From Gordonia sediminis (lineage in GTDB: Bacteria; Actinomycetota; Actinomycetes; Mycobacteriales; Mycobacteriaceae), in contig RZUM01000014.1 in NCBI GenBank assembly GCA_004193205.1, positions 1-64,000 on the forward strand: 64,000 bases of DNA, read 5' to 3'. The number at the start of each line of letters is the position of its first letter. Positions within the stretch are counted from its first letter, which is position 1. The notes beneath the pieces were generated by a model. It ran no database searches. It had not been told where the DNA came from and saw only the letters and a list, made by a program, of their open reading frames with translations. Of the stretch, positions 45,450 through 53,722 are shown piece by piece. A program made the position numbers and the translations under genes.

Positions 45450-45690
45450 TCTCGATTGCTCGAACCAGCAGCTAGCCGGGAGGATTACTCGCGAACTAAT
45501 GGCTCAGTGCTCACACCCGAAAAGAACCCAACGGGTCGGCACAACATCCCAGCAGCGATCACACCCTCTCGGCCTACCGCCAGGGGCACGGTCTCGATCC
45601 AGAACTCTACGAACAGTTCCGTAGCCATGAGTGCTCACCCAGCAGCAGCTACCACCACCAAGTCTGGCCCAACTAACATTCCACCAGACC
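45450..45690 (-). ncRNA. Candidate bridge RNA of the IS110 element
   Basis: The non-coding left end, read in the transposase direction, contains four short guides in the order known for bridge RNAs. GGCTAC (45621-45626) equals the left target; GATCGAG (45593-45599) is the complement of the right target with core; GGGATGT (45544-45550) equals the element's right-end donor at 44168-44174; CCATTAG (45496-45502) is the complement of the left-end donor with core at 45700-45706. Hairpins can form between guide pairs (CTACG/CGTAG; CCGA/TCGG). RNA ends are estimates. Confidence 0.72.
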
Positions 45691-45706
45691 CGGTAGCTCC
45701 CATTAG

Positions 45707-45794
45707 TAGCCGCGAACGGAGTGAGTGGCGTATCGAGATCACTCCTCTCGCTGATCGAGTAGCCGCGAACGCAGTGAGTGGCGTATCGAGATCA
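45707..45794 (+). repeat. REP-like repeats, one interrupted and one intact copy
   Basis: TAGCCGCGAACGGAGTGAGT from 45707 and its near-identical copy from 45757 both continue as GGCGTATCGAGATCAC. The second has the full left side CGCTGATCGAG (45747-45757), which the first lost to the IS110 insertion. The tract at 21490-21752 is of the same family in reverse. Confidence 0.85.
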
Positions 45795-45809
45795 CCCCTC
45801 ATTGCGGAC

Positions 45810-46667
45810 TCACCGCCGTCGCCGACGAGACTGGTCGTGGAGTTCGCGCAGGATCTCGTCGTCCCAGATGTGCTTGCGTACCAGTCGATATCGCTCGCAG
45901 GACAGCCAGAGGTACAGTTCGGCGTCGCTGGTGAGGTCAGGGCGCACGTCGGCGCGGCGCGCCATGCGCACGACCGGTAGGAACTCCTCACCGAACCACC
46001 GGCGCGCGACCTCGACGCGGCTGAGGTATTCGCCGACCTCCTGCGAGAGCCGGAATCCCCATGCCTCCACGTTCTCCGCGAGTTCGGCGTAGTCGAACGG
46101 ATCGGAGACCCGGATGGCATCGGCCTGGACACCGGTCAGCGGCACCCGGGACAGGAACAGACGGCGGTGGTCCTTCATGATCAGGTCCGACGTCGCGTTG
46201 ATACCGTCCGGCGAAATCCGGGTGCGGATCTCAGTGACGTAGGCATCGATGACATGCAGGTGTCGGGCGATCGCGATGGACACACGGTGATGCCCGTCGA
46301 TGACGAAATGCATTGCGCCGATTCGGTATAGCAAAACCGGCGGCACCGACTCACCGCGTCGCTGGGCGGCCGCGAGCCGCTGCCAGCGTTCGCGGAGGCG
46401 CGAGGACCTCGGTCGGAAATATCGGTCGAAATCCTTGGTGCGATCCACACTTCCGACGATCGAGGCGACCTCGACCTGCTGCAGCCCCAGCTGGGTCTCT
46501 CCGGTGCGTCCGAGTGCGGCCACCACCTCGTCGAAGGGCAGGATGGTGTTCACATCCGCGGGTTGTCGGGTGAACCACGCTGCCAGCCTTGCCATCTCGG
46601 CCGAGCGTCGCATGCGGCTGAAATCGTTCTCCGCGTCCGCGTCGGGGAATCCGGTGTCACGCGCCAT
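45810..46667 (-). CDS. ParB/Srx-like nuclease-domain protein
   Basis: A 285-residue protein. The central VPPVLLYRIGAMHFVIDGHH then RVSIAIARHL is the ParB N-terminal (sulfiredoxin-like) nucleotide-binding motif; an Arg-rich helix precedes it. No helix-turn-helix of chromosomal ParB is present, so it is not a partition protein. The C-terminus (SCERYRLVRKHIWDDEILRE) is helical and ends in polyarginine. It overlaps the metallophosphoesterase stop by 11 bp and is probably co-transcribed with it. Function is unknown. Confidence 0.8.
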   Translation of the reverse strand: MARDTGFPDADAENDFSRMRRSAEMARLAAWFTRQPADVNTILPFDEVVAALGRTGETQLGLQQVEVASIVGSVDRTKDFDRYFRPRSSRLRERWQRLAAAQRRGESVPPVLLYRIGAMHFVIDGHHRVSIAIARHLHVIDAYVTEIRTRISPDGINATSDLIMKDHRRLFLSRVPLTGVQADAIRVSDPFDYAELAENVEAWGFRLSQEVGEYLSRVEVARRWFGEEFLPVVRMARRADVRPDLTSDAELYLWLSCERYRLVRKHIWDDEILRELHDQSRRRRR

Positions 46668-47331
46668 GACGCCGCCTGATGACCTCGAACGCGCCGGTGG
46701 CCGGGTCGATGTCGAACTCGCAGTAGCCGACCACATTCATCGACACCGTGGTGTCGCCGATCGGTCGGTCGGGTGGCTTGGAGCCGAAGGGATGCACGTG
46801 ACCGTGCACGAGGAGCGCCGGATGCAACGACCGGACCAGCCCGTGGTAGCAGTCGAACCCGCGATGCGGCGGGTCGTCGTCGTCGCCGACGCCGCGAGCC
46901 GGACTATGGGTGAGGAGTATGTCGGGGGTCGGGCGCCAACAGGTCAGCCGCCAGGAACGCATGCGCTGGTGCAATTCCGTGTACTGGTTGGGCCCGTCGT
47001 TGTAGCGCCGGCATCCACCCAGCCCGCTGATCCGCAAACCCGCGACCGTGACGGTGCGCTGGTCGGCATTGATCGCGCCGCGGGGGCCGGGATCGTCACT
47101 GGGCAGCCCGGCGCGAAGCCACCCGGCGCGACCGGCCCGATAGCCGCTCAGGTCGCGGTCGTGGTTGCCCGGGACGAAGACGACCGGCGCGTTGCAGAGG
47201 CCGGAGAGCACTTCGAGGTAGGAGAACGGGAGGTCGCCGGCCCCCAGGATCACATCCGGCCGGCCATCCAGACCGACGCCGAAGGTCAGTGAGTCCACGA
47301 CCTCGTCGGCCACCGCCAGCACCCGCACCAT
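46657..47331 (-). CDS. Calcineurin-like metallophosphoesterase
   Basis: A 224-residue metallophosphoesterase. Metal-binding motifs include GAGDLPFSYLEVL, FVPGNHDRD, LTHSPARG and HGHVHPFG. The usual first D-x-H is replaced by AVADEV, so one metal-site position is non-canonical. It is the first gene of a two-gene unit with the ParB-like protein. Substrate unknown; cyclic nucleotides or nucleic acids are typical for the family. Confidence 0.88.
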   Translation of the reverse strand: MVRVLAVADEVVDSLTFGVGLDGRPDVILGAGDLPFSYLEVLSGLCNAPVVFVPGNHDRDLSGYRAGRAGWLRAGLPSDDPGPRGAINADQRTVTVAGLRISGLGGCRRYNDGPNQYTELHQRMRSWRLTCWRPTPDILLTHSPARGVGDDDDPPHRGFDCYHGLVRSLHPALLVHGHVHPFGSKPPDRPIGDTTVSMNVVGYCEFDIDPATGAFEVIRRRHGA

Positions 47332-47403
47332 CCGTTCAGATTATCGTCTGACGGGGCCGGGTCTCCTCGTCTCGCGATCTGGCGGTGGCCTACGGTTGAT
47401 GGC

Positions 47404-47979
47404 GTGCAGGAGCGTGTCACCGGGCGCATCGAGGAACATCTCGCCGAGGTCTTCGGGACCGCGCCACAGCGGGCGTCGGTCACCTTCCTCGGCGTCGAAC
47501 CGATCGACGTTCTGCGGTTCGCCGTCGGCGGGGACGTCGTCTACGTGACGGTGGGGTGCGCACGGCACCCCATGTCGGACCCGAACGAGATCGACCCCGA
47601 CCCGGTTCGCGGACCGCGCGCCGAACTCGTCGTCCGGCTGCGCGCGGGGGCACCGACACCCGGCCTGCACCGTCGGATGGCCACGTTGGCCGCGGCCCCC
47701 GCCGTGGAGGGTCTGATCCTCACCGACGACGCGCTCATCGACCTCGGCGAACCCCTGTGGGATGGCTCGGTGTGTACCGCGGTGCTCGTCGAACGCGACG
47801 AACTCGCCGATCTCGACCTGCCCGCACCGATGGACCCGGTGCGGTTCCTGCGGGCCGTCCCGATCACCGCGAATGAGGCGGCATGGGTGCGACTCAAGGG
47901 CGCCGACGCCTTGCGCGAGGCCTGGCGGGAGGCCGGGATCGACGTGACGGCCACCGACCGGGCCGGGGCGACGCTGTGA
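47404..47979 (+). CDS. Suppressor-of-fused (SUFU) domain protein
   Basis: A 191-residue protein equal to a single bacterial SUFU domain: an N-terminal helix (VTGRIEEHLAEVFG), central GCARHPMSDPNEIDPDPV, and the C-terminal FLRAVPITANEAAWVRLKGA segment. Bacterial SUFU proteins often act as immunity proteins or have unknown roles; no toxin gene is adjacent. GTG 47404 starts the protein with little space after the divergent metallophosphoesterase gene (72 bp). Confidence 0.85.
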   Translation: MQERVTGRIEEHLAEVFGTAPQRASVTFLGVEPIDVLRFAVGGDVVYVTVGCARHPMSDPNEIDPDPVRGPRAELVVRLRAGAPTPGLHRRMATLAAAPAVEGLILTDDALIDLGEPLWDGSVCTAVLVERDELADLDLPAPMDPVRFLRAVPITANEAAWVRLKGADALREAWREAGIDVTATDRAGATL

Positions 47980-47989
47980 ACCGGCACCT

Positions 47990-49066
47990 CTAGAGCCAGT
48001 GGTGCCTGCGGAACACGACCCACAGCGACGAACACGCGATCAGCAGCGCCACCAGCAAGGTCGGGTAGGCCATGGGGTGGTCGAGTTCGGGCATGTACTC
48101 GAAGTTCATCCCGTAGATGCCCGCGACCATCGTCGGGACTGCCGCGATCGCCACCCATGCGGAGATCTTGCGCATGTCGGTGCTCTGCTGGATCCCGACC
48201 TTGGCCGATGCGGCGCCGAGCAGCGAGGTCAGTAGCTCGTCGTACTCGACGACACGGTCGATGACCGTGGTCAGGTGGTCGGCGACATCGCGGAAGTGTC
48301 GCCGGACCTCCTTGGGGACGAGGGCATTGTTGGCGGTGAGGCGGGCGAGCGGTCCGGTCAACGGGGTGACGGCGCGCCGCAGTTCGAGGACCTCCCGTTT
48401 GAGCAGATAGACCGGGTCGATGTTGAGCCAGCGCTTCTGAACACCGAACACCGCCGCCTCGATGGCGACGATGTCACTCTCCATCTGGTCGGTCACCGCC
48501 AGATAGCTGTCGACGACGAGGTCGGAGATGGCGTGCAGGACCGCGGTCGGCCCTTGCGACAGACGTTCGGGCCGCGCCTCGAGCCGGCGACGCACCCCGG
48601 ACAGATGGGTGTGGTCACCGTGCCGCACGGTGATGACGAAGTCCGGGCCGACGAAGACGAGGATCTCGCCGGTCTCGACGACCTCGCTGGCCTGCTCGAT
48701 GGATTCGTGTTCGACGTACTTGACGGTCCGCAGGACCATCAGTTGGGTCTCGTCGTAGACCTCGAGTTTGGGCCGCTGATGGGCGTGGACGGCGTCCTCG
48801 ACGACGAGTTCGTGCAGTCCGAAGACCCGGCCGACGCCCTGCATCTGCTCCTCGTCGGGGGCGTGCAGGCCCAGCCACACGAAGCCCTCGCCGGTGGAAC
48901 GCACCTGCTCCATCGCCGCGGTGTAGGTGATGCGACCGGGTTGACGGATCCCGTTCACGTACACCGCACAGTCGACAACCGCGCGGGCCACAGGGACCGG
49001 GATCCGCGGCAGCGGTCGCTTCTCGCGGCGCGGCGTCACGAAACCGCCGGGTCGCAGGTGAGGCAT
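47990..49066 (-). CDS. corA: Magnesium/cobalt transporter CorA
   Basis: A 358-residue CorA channel. A large cytoplasmic N-terminal domain is followed by a long stalk helix and two C-terminal membrane helices; the first ends in the GMN signature (YGMNFEYMPELDHP), the second is TLLVALLIACSSLWVVFRRH. It carries Mg2+ or Co2+ into the cell. ATG 49066 is used; the open frame to 49132 adds residues without homology. It ends 10 bp from the SUFU gene (convergent) and is divergent from marC by 38 bp. Confidence 0.93.
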   Translation of the reverse strand: MPHLRPGGFVTPRREKRPLPRIPVPVARAVVDCAVYVNGIRQPGRITYTAAMEQVRSTGEGFVWLGLHAPDEEQMQGVGRVFGLHELVVEDAVHAHQRPKLEVYDETQLMVLRTVKYVEHESIEQASEVVETGEILVFVGPDFVITVRHGDHTHLSGVRRRLEARPERLSQGPTAVLHAISDLVVDSYLAVTDQMESDIVAIEAAVFGVQKRWLNIDPVYLLKREVLELRRAVTPLTGPLARLTANNALVPKEVRRHFRDVADHLTTVIDRVVEYDELLTSLLGAASAKVGIQQSTDMRKISAWVAIAAVPTMVAGIYGMNFEYMPELDHPMAYPTLLVALLIACSSLWVVFRRHHWL

Positions 49067-49104
49067 CGAGGGCACGAGTGGGATGCTACTCGTAAGATCA
49101 CCGG

Positions 49105-49725
49105 GTGCCCTTCGACCCGACGGTCTACACAACCACCCTCATCACGCTGATCGTGATCATGGATCCACCGGGTCAGATTCCGCTGTTCCTGAGCCTCGTC
49201 GGTCATCGGTCGCCGGAGTACCGCCGCCGCGCGGCATGGCAGGCACCGCTGGTGAGTCTGCTCGTGATCAGCGCGTTCGCAATCGGTGGCAAAGCCGTCC
49301 TGAACTATTTGCACATCGGTATCCCGGCGCTGCAGGGCGCTGGCGGTCTGCTGTTGCTCCTGGTCGCGCTTCAGCTGCTGACCGGGCTCGGCAATGCGGG
49401 GAATCCGCAGGCCAGCGAGGACGTCAACGTGGCTCTGGTGCCGCTGGGCACCCCGCTCTTGGCCGGGCCGGGCGCGATCGCCGCGGTCATCGTCGGGGTG
49501 AGCAGCGTGTCGGGGGACATCGGCGGGTACGTGGCCATCGCCGCGGCGATCATCACCGTCCACGTGATCGTCGCCATCGTGCTGCGCTATTCCACTTTCC
49601 TGATCCGCGTCCTCGGCGTCGGTGGGATCACGCTGCTCGCCAAGGTCGCGGGCCTCCTGCTCGCCGCCATCGCGGTTCAGCTGATCGCCAACTCCGTGGC
49701 GGGCTTCATCGCCGCCGGGGGATAG
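49105..49725 (+). CDS. MarC family membrane protein
   Basis: A 206-residue integral membrane protein with six hydrophobic segments. MarC motifs are visible as IVIMDPPGQIPLFLSL near the N-terminus and PLGTPLLAGPGAIAAVIVGV in the middle. Despite its name the family has no proven link to antibiotic resistance; its role is unknown. Start GTG 49105. Divergent from corA, and 9 bp before the ProX-like gene. Confidence 0.9.
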   Translation: MPFDPTVYTTTLITLIVIMDPPGQIPLFLSLVGHRSPEYRRRAAWQAPLVSLLVISAFAIGGKAVLNYLHIGIPALQGAGGLLLLLVALQLLTGLGNAGNPQASEDVNVALVPLGTPLLAGPGAIAAVIVGVSSVSGDIGGYVAIAAAIITVHVIVAIVLRYSTFLIRVLGVGGITLLAKVAGLLLAAIAVQLIANSVAGFIAAGG

Positions 49726-49734
49726 CGCCGCCGC

Positions 49735-50670
49735 ATGTCCTATCGTTGGGCCGTGATCAAGCGCGCCACGACGGCGATCCTGGTGGTCCTCACCCTGGTC
49801 GCCACGGTGACCGGGTGTTCGGAAACGGATGCGACCGACGATGCCCTGGTCGTGGGGTCCTCCGGTACCGCCGCCATGGAGGTGATGGCGCAGATCTATG
49901 CCGGCGTGCTGCGTCACGCGGGCAGTCGGGTGTCGCAGACCGAACCCACCGGCGACGATCGTGCCCTCCTCGACGAGATGGACGCCGGCACCGTGGACCT
50001 GTTCCCGTCGTTCGGCGGGCGCCTGGTGACCGAGCTCGCCCCCGGCCTGAACCCGCAGACACCCTCCGAGGTCTACGACGACCTGAACCGGTCCTTGCCA
50101 CAAGGTGTTTCGGTCGGCGATCCCACGACGGTGTCGGCGACACCGCAGGTCTTCGTGGCGACTGCGGTCGCCGAGCGCAGTGGGGTGACCGACCTCGCGG
50201 ACTGCGCCCGGCTCCCGGCCGGACTGCCCGTCGTCGTCGTCGGATCACCCGACGAGACGGTGATGGAGACGTTCCGTGCGGCGGGCTGCCGATTCGGTGC
50301 GGTGGAGTCGGTGTCGTCGGCGGCCGACGCGGTCGTACGGGTGGCGACAGGCGACGCGGTCGCCGTGCTGACCCCGCTCGACGTCAGCGGAGCCCAGAAA
50401 GCCGGCGACGAGGCCGCCATCCGAGCGCTGCGCGTCAAGGCGCCCGAGGAGAACGGATCGGCGACGACCGTGGTGGTCACCGGCCCGCGGCCGCAGCAGC
50501 TGGTGCCGGTCTATCGGACCGCGGCCCTGAACAGCACAGAGGTCAAGGCGGTCAACACGGTGGCCGGGGAGATGTCCACCGCCGAGCTCGCCGCACTCGT
50601 CGCTGAGGTGAACCGGGGCGCCGACCCGCGGGAGGTCGCGGTGAACTGGCTCGGCGAGCACGGGCTCTGA
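49735..50670 (+). CDS. ProX/OpuAC-like substrate-binding lipoprotein
   Basis: A 311-residue lipoprotein. The signal peptide ends in VTGC (cysteine at about residue 28). The mature part has the betaine/choline-binding-protein fold: VVGSSGTAAMEVMAQIYAGV, a middle DLFPSFGGRLVTELAP and a C-terminal AVNTVAGEMSTAELAALVAE-VNRGADP. Relatives bind glycine betaine, choline or carnitine for ABC uptake. No permease or ATPase gene lies near, so it is an orphan or uses a distant partner. An alternative GTG start at 49753 (VIKRATT) fits the signal peptide as well. Confidence 0.85.
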   Translation: MSYRWAVIKRATTAILVVLTLVATVTGCSETDATDDALVVGSSGTAAMEVMAQIYAGVLRHAGSRVSQTEPTGDDRALLDEMDAGTVDLFPSFGGRLVTELAPGLNPQTPSEVYDDLNRSLPQGVSVGDPTTVSATPQVFVATAVAERSGVTDLADCARLPAGLPVVVVGSPDETVMETFRAAGCRFGAVESVSSAADAVVRVATGDAVAVLTPLDVSGAQKAGDEAAIRALRVKAPEENGSATTVVVTGPRPQQLVPVYRTAALNSTEVKAVNTVAGEMSTAELAALVAEVNRGADPREVAVNWLGEHGL

Positions 50671-50674
50671 TCGA

Positions 50675-51295
50675 TCAGTTCGCGCAACAGGTGTCGGCCG
50701 GCGGATCGTCGGTGGTCCGCAGGGATCGGAATCCGGGTTCGCGCCGGAGTCGTTCGGCGAGGTGACGGCTCAGCGTGATGTCGGCCGCGGCGCACCCGTG
50801 GCAGGTGCCGCCCAACCCGACGGTGACCACACCGTCGTGGACGTCGACGAGGTCGATGCGGCCCCCGTGCGAGGCCGTGTACACCCCGAAGTCGCCGTCG
50901 AGGATGGTGGCCACCGCGGCCGTGAGTTCGCGGTCGGCGGCACGTGACTGTTCGGCGGTGCTCACGACACCGTCCGCGGGGTCCTCGGCTCCGGTCTCCT
51001 CGCCCGGCGCGGCGCGATCGGGCCAGCCGCCGGGCGAGGACAAGACCTCGTACAGGGCCGTGCGTACGCGCGCGCCGTCGGCCGGTGCGGGGCGTTCGCC
51101 GCGGAACGTGGTGTCGATCCGGCCGGGCGCGACACTGATCGCGGTGAGCACGCCCTCGTCGGCGAGACCGCGCAACGGAGCCGGCAACCTGTTCGGCGGC
51201 ACCGAACCGGTGACGCGGACCAGGCCTGGCCCGACGCGCCACCGGATGGTCGACGAGGACGTCGGGTCGGCAGCGGGGATCAGCAGGACGGACAT
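50675..51295 (-). CDS. NifU-like Fe-S domain protein
   Basis: A 206-residue protein. The C-terminal 80 residues are a NifU C-terminal domain with the cluster-binding CxxC in GLGGTCHGCAAADITL. The N-terminal half resembles Nfu-type N-domains with VTGSVPPNRLPAPLRGL. Two more cysteines end the protein (DTCCAN). Nfu proteins carry Fe-S clusters. It is the last gene of the feoA-feoB-nifU unit (7 bp after feoB), tying iron import to cluster assembly. ATG 51295 is chosen; the longer frame overlaps feoB. Confidence 0.87.
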   Translation of the reverse strand: MSVLLIPAADPTSSSTIRWRVGPGLVRVTGSVPPNRLPAPLRGLADEGVLTAISVAPGRIDTTFRGERPAPADGARVRTALYEVLSSPGGWPDRAAPGEETGAEDPADGVVSTAEQSRAADRELTAAVATILDGDFGVYTASHGGRIDLVDVHDGVVTVGLGGTCHGCAAADITLSRHLAERLRREPGFRSLRTTDDPPADTCCAN

Positions 51296-51302
51296 CTCGG
51301 CA

Positions 51303-53327
51303 TCAACCCGTGATCGCCGCGGTGATCTGGTAGCCCGCGAAGCCCGCCACCCAGGCGAGGACGAACATGTAACTCCACGCGATGGCCGGCCATTTCCAGG
51401 AATTGGTCTCCCGACGCAACGCGCCGATCGTCGACATGCACTGCAAGGCGTAGACGAAGAACAACAGCATCGCCACGATCGTGGGGGCCGAGAACAGCTT
51501 TTCACCCTGATGCGGCCCGTCGGTGTAGGTCATCGCGGACAGTGCGGCCGACGGATCGTCGGGATTGTCGGCGGCGGCGATCTGACCGAGGGTGGAAACC
51601 ACCACCTCGCGCGCGGCGAACGAGCCGAGGATGCCGATGTCGATGCGCCAGTCGAAGCCGAGCGGTTCGAAGACGGGTTCGACGAATCGGCCGATCGACG
51701 CGGCGAAGCTGTTCTCCATGACATAGGACCGCGCCGCGGTGTCGCCGGATGCCTGTGCCTCGTCGACCGTGGCGCCTTGGGCGAGTTGGGAGGCGACGGT
51801 GTCGGACTTGACCTTCTCGGCCTGGGCGCTGTGGGCGGGCAGCGACAGCAGCAGCCACAGGACGATCGAGGTGAGCAGGATGATCTTGCCGACCTTGCGC
51901 AGGAACATGCGGGTGGAGTCCCACATCATCAGCAAGACCGATTTCGGGGACGGCGTCCGATACGGCGGCATCTCCATGTAGAACGGCAGGAGTCCGCTGC
52001 GCAGGGACCTGGTCTTCTTGAACACCGCGGCGGCCAGCATCGCCGACGACCCGCCGAGGAAGTACAGAGCGAACATCACCGCGCCTTGGGCCTGCACCGG
52101 ACCGAACCGCTCATCGGACGGCACCAGCATCCCGATCAGCAGCACATACACGGGTATACGGGCCGAGCACGTCATCAGCGGCGCGGTGACCGCGGTGGCG
52201 ATCCGGTCGCGCGAGGACGGAATGGTCCGGGTCGCCATGATGCCGGGCACGGCGCAGGCGAACGACGAGAGCATCGCGACGAAGGCGCGTCCCTCCAGCC
52301 CCGCACGGCTCATCACCCGGTCGGTGAGGAAGGCGGCCCGCGACATATAGCCGACGTTCTCCATCAGCGCGATGAGCAGGAACATCAACACGATCTGCGG
52401 TACGAAGGTCAGCACGCCGCCGACGCCCCCGATGAGCGCGGTGGACAGGAAATCCGCGAGGATCGGCGTCGAGACGTGATCGGCCACGATGCCGCCGAGC
52501 CAGGCGAAGAACTCTTCGATCCACCCCTGCACGGGCGCGGCGACGGTGAAGACGATCTGGAAGAAGCCGAACATGACCGCGAGGAACACCAGACTGCCCA
52601 GCAGCGGGTGCAGCAGCAGGCGGTCGATCAGCACGGTCCGGGCGTGTTCGTCGGGCGCGCGATATCCCGACAGCCGCATCACCGACGCGACCCAGTCGTC
52701 GCGTTCGGGGCCGGGCTCGGGTTGCGGCGGAACGGGCGGTCGACTCCATGCCGACGGATCGGCCAGCAGTTCGCGCACGGGTTCCAGGCTGGACTTGCGG
52801 GTGCCGATCACGGCGCGGACCGGCACTCCGAGCGCGTCGGAGAGCGCGGTCACGTCGACGGTGCCGCCCCGGGTGGCCATCTCGTCGGTCATGGTGAGGA
52901 CGACCGCCACCGGGATGCCGAGGTTGAGGGTCTCCGCGACGAGGGCCAGCGATCGACGCAAGGTCGTGGAGTCGGCGATGACGAGCGCGGCGTCGGGTCG
53001 CGGAGCTGCGGCCAGCGACCCGCTGAGCAGGTCGGCGACCACCTGTTCATCAGGGGAGATGGGATCGAGGCTGTAGGCACCGGGCAGATCCTCGAGTTCG
53101 ATCACCGTGCTCTCGGCGTCACCCCGCCCGGGGATCCTGACCCGGCCGACGGTGCGGGCGACCGTGACCCCGGGATAGTTCCCGGTTTTCAGTCGCAACC
53201 CGGTGAGCCCGTTGAAGACCGAGGTCTTGCCTGCGTTCGGGCTGCCGATGAGGGCGACGGTTCCGGTCGACCGGTCGCCGTCGGACGCGCCGGAACCGCT
53301 GCTCTCCGGACCGTGACAGCTCGTCAC
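51303..53327 (-). CDS. feoB: Ferrous iron transporter FeoB
   Basis: A 674-residue Fe(II) transporter. The N-terminal G-domain has G1 GSPNAGKTS, the switch GLRLKTGNYPGVTVART and G3 DLPGAYSL; the G4 position reads LTMTDEM, with threonine in place of the usual asparagine. The membrane part has two Gate motifs, including SSFACAVPGIMATRTI with the conserved cysteine. Start GTG 53327 overlaps the feoA stop (GTGA). The C-terminus is short and hydrophobic. Confidence 0.93.
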   Translation of the reverse strand: MTSCHGPESSGSGASDGDRSTGTVALIGSPNAGKTSVFNGLTGLRLKTGNYPGVTVARTVGRVRIPGRGDAESTVIELEDLPGAYSLDPISPDEQVVADLLSGSLAAAPRPDAALVIADSTTLRRSLALVAETLNLGIPVAVVLTMTDEMATRGGTVDVTALSDALGVPVRAVIGTRKSSLEPVRELLADPSAWSRPPVPPQPEPGPERDDWVASVMRLSGYRAPDEHARTVLIDRLLLHPLLGSLVFLAVMFGFFQIVFTVAAPVQGWIEEFFAWLGGIVADHVSTPILADFLSTALIGGVGGVLTFVPQIVLMFLLIALMENVGYMSRAAFLTDRVMSRAGLEGRAFVAMLSSFACAVPGIMATRTIPSSRDRIATAVTAPLMTCSARIPVYVLLIGMLVPSDERFGPVQAQGAVMFALYFLGGSSAMLAAAVFKKTRSLRSGLLPFYMEMPPYRTPSPKSVLLMMWDSTRMFLRKVGKIILLTSIVLWLLLSLPAHSAQAEKVKSDTVASQLAQGATVDEAQASGDTAARSYVMENSFAASIGRFVEPVFEPLGFDWRIDIGILGSFAAREVVVSTLGQIAAADNPDDPSAALSAMTYTDGPHQGEKLFSAPTIVAMLLFFVYALQCMSTIGALRRETNSWKWPAIAWSYMFVLAWVAGFAGYQITAAITG

Positions 53328-53584
53328 TCGGCCGGCTCGCACTCGATCTGGGCGGCCTCCCTGGCCCGGAGACAGATGTCGTAGTCCATCACGCGGTAGA
53401 TGCTTGGGTCGCGCATCGGTGCGTTGCGCACCTTGGTGACGACGGCACCCGGCACGAATCCGAGGCTGGCCAGACGGCGGCTCACCTGGGGTGGACATGT
53501 CGCCAGCACGCCGCGGATGCGTCGTCGTTCTCCGATCTTCAACTCGGAGAGCACACCCGGCACACCTACACGCGAAACTGTCAT
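53324..53584 (-). CDS. feoA: FeoA iron transport accessory protein
   Basis: An 86-residue SH3-like FeoA protein with SELKIGERRRIRGV, SRRLASLGFVPGAVVTKVRN and the final DYDICLRAREAAQIECEPA. FeoA supports FeoB activity. The ATG at 53584 is seven bases after GAGGG; a GTG one codon upstream is also possible. It overlaps feoB by 4 bp and is preceded by an IdeR-like box. Confidence 0.9.
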   Translation of the reverse strand: MTVSRVGVPGVLSELKIGERRRIRGVLATCPPQVSRRLASLGFVPGAVVTKVRNAPMRDPSIYRVMDYDICLRAREAAQIECEPAE

Positions 53585-53649
53585 CACAACCCTCGATCAC
53601 CAGCGGGTCCCGCAGCGGCCCCGCTTGGATAAGCCTTCACTCCAAAATA

Positions 53650-53668
53650 GTAGGTTCGGCTTGCCTTT
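53650..53668. promoter_or_regulatory. Candidate IdeR/DtxR iron box before feoA
   Basis: GTAGGTTCGGCTTGCCTTT matches 13 of 19 positions of the DtxR/IdeR consensus TTAGGTTAGGCTAACCTAA and lies about 65 bp upstream of feoA. It fits iron-dependent repression of the feo genes. Confidence 0.6.
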
Positions 53669-53722
53669 GGTGGGGAGGGCCTTAAGTCACCGGGCCTTGC
53701 GGGTGGATGGACCGGGCCACGA

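Larger units (their letters stand above)
44168..45706 (-). mobile_element. IS110-family insertion sequence, complete, with CT core
   Basis: The element is 1539 bp by flank comparison. The sequence before it (CGCTGATCGAG) plus the sequence after it (TAGCCGCGAACGG) rebuilds the intact REP-like repeat at 45748 on. The dinucleotide AG occurs at both junctions (44166-44167 and 45705-45706); read in the transposase direction it is CT, the core known from the IS110 member IS621. No terminal inverted repeat or target duplication is seen, as is typical. It holds one transposase gene and about 286 bp of non-coding left end. Confidence 0.82.

Noticed and set aside
45810-46667. Chromosome partition ParB
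   Set aside because: It has only the N-terminal ParB/Srx motif. The DNA-binding helix-turn-helix and dimer domain are absent, and no parA or parS-like site is near.
50775-53384. An 869-residue plus-strand frame
   Set aside because: Antisense to nifU and feoB, which have clear motifs; the translation is rich in Arg, Gly and His as expected for a shadow frame.
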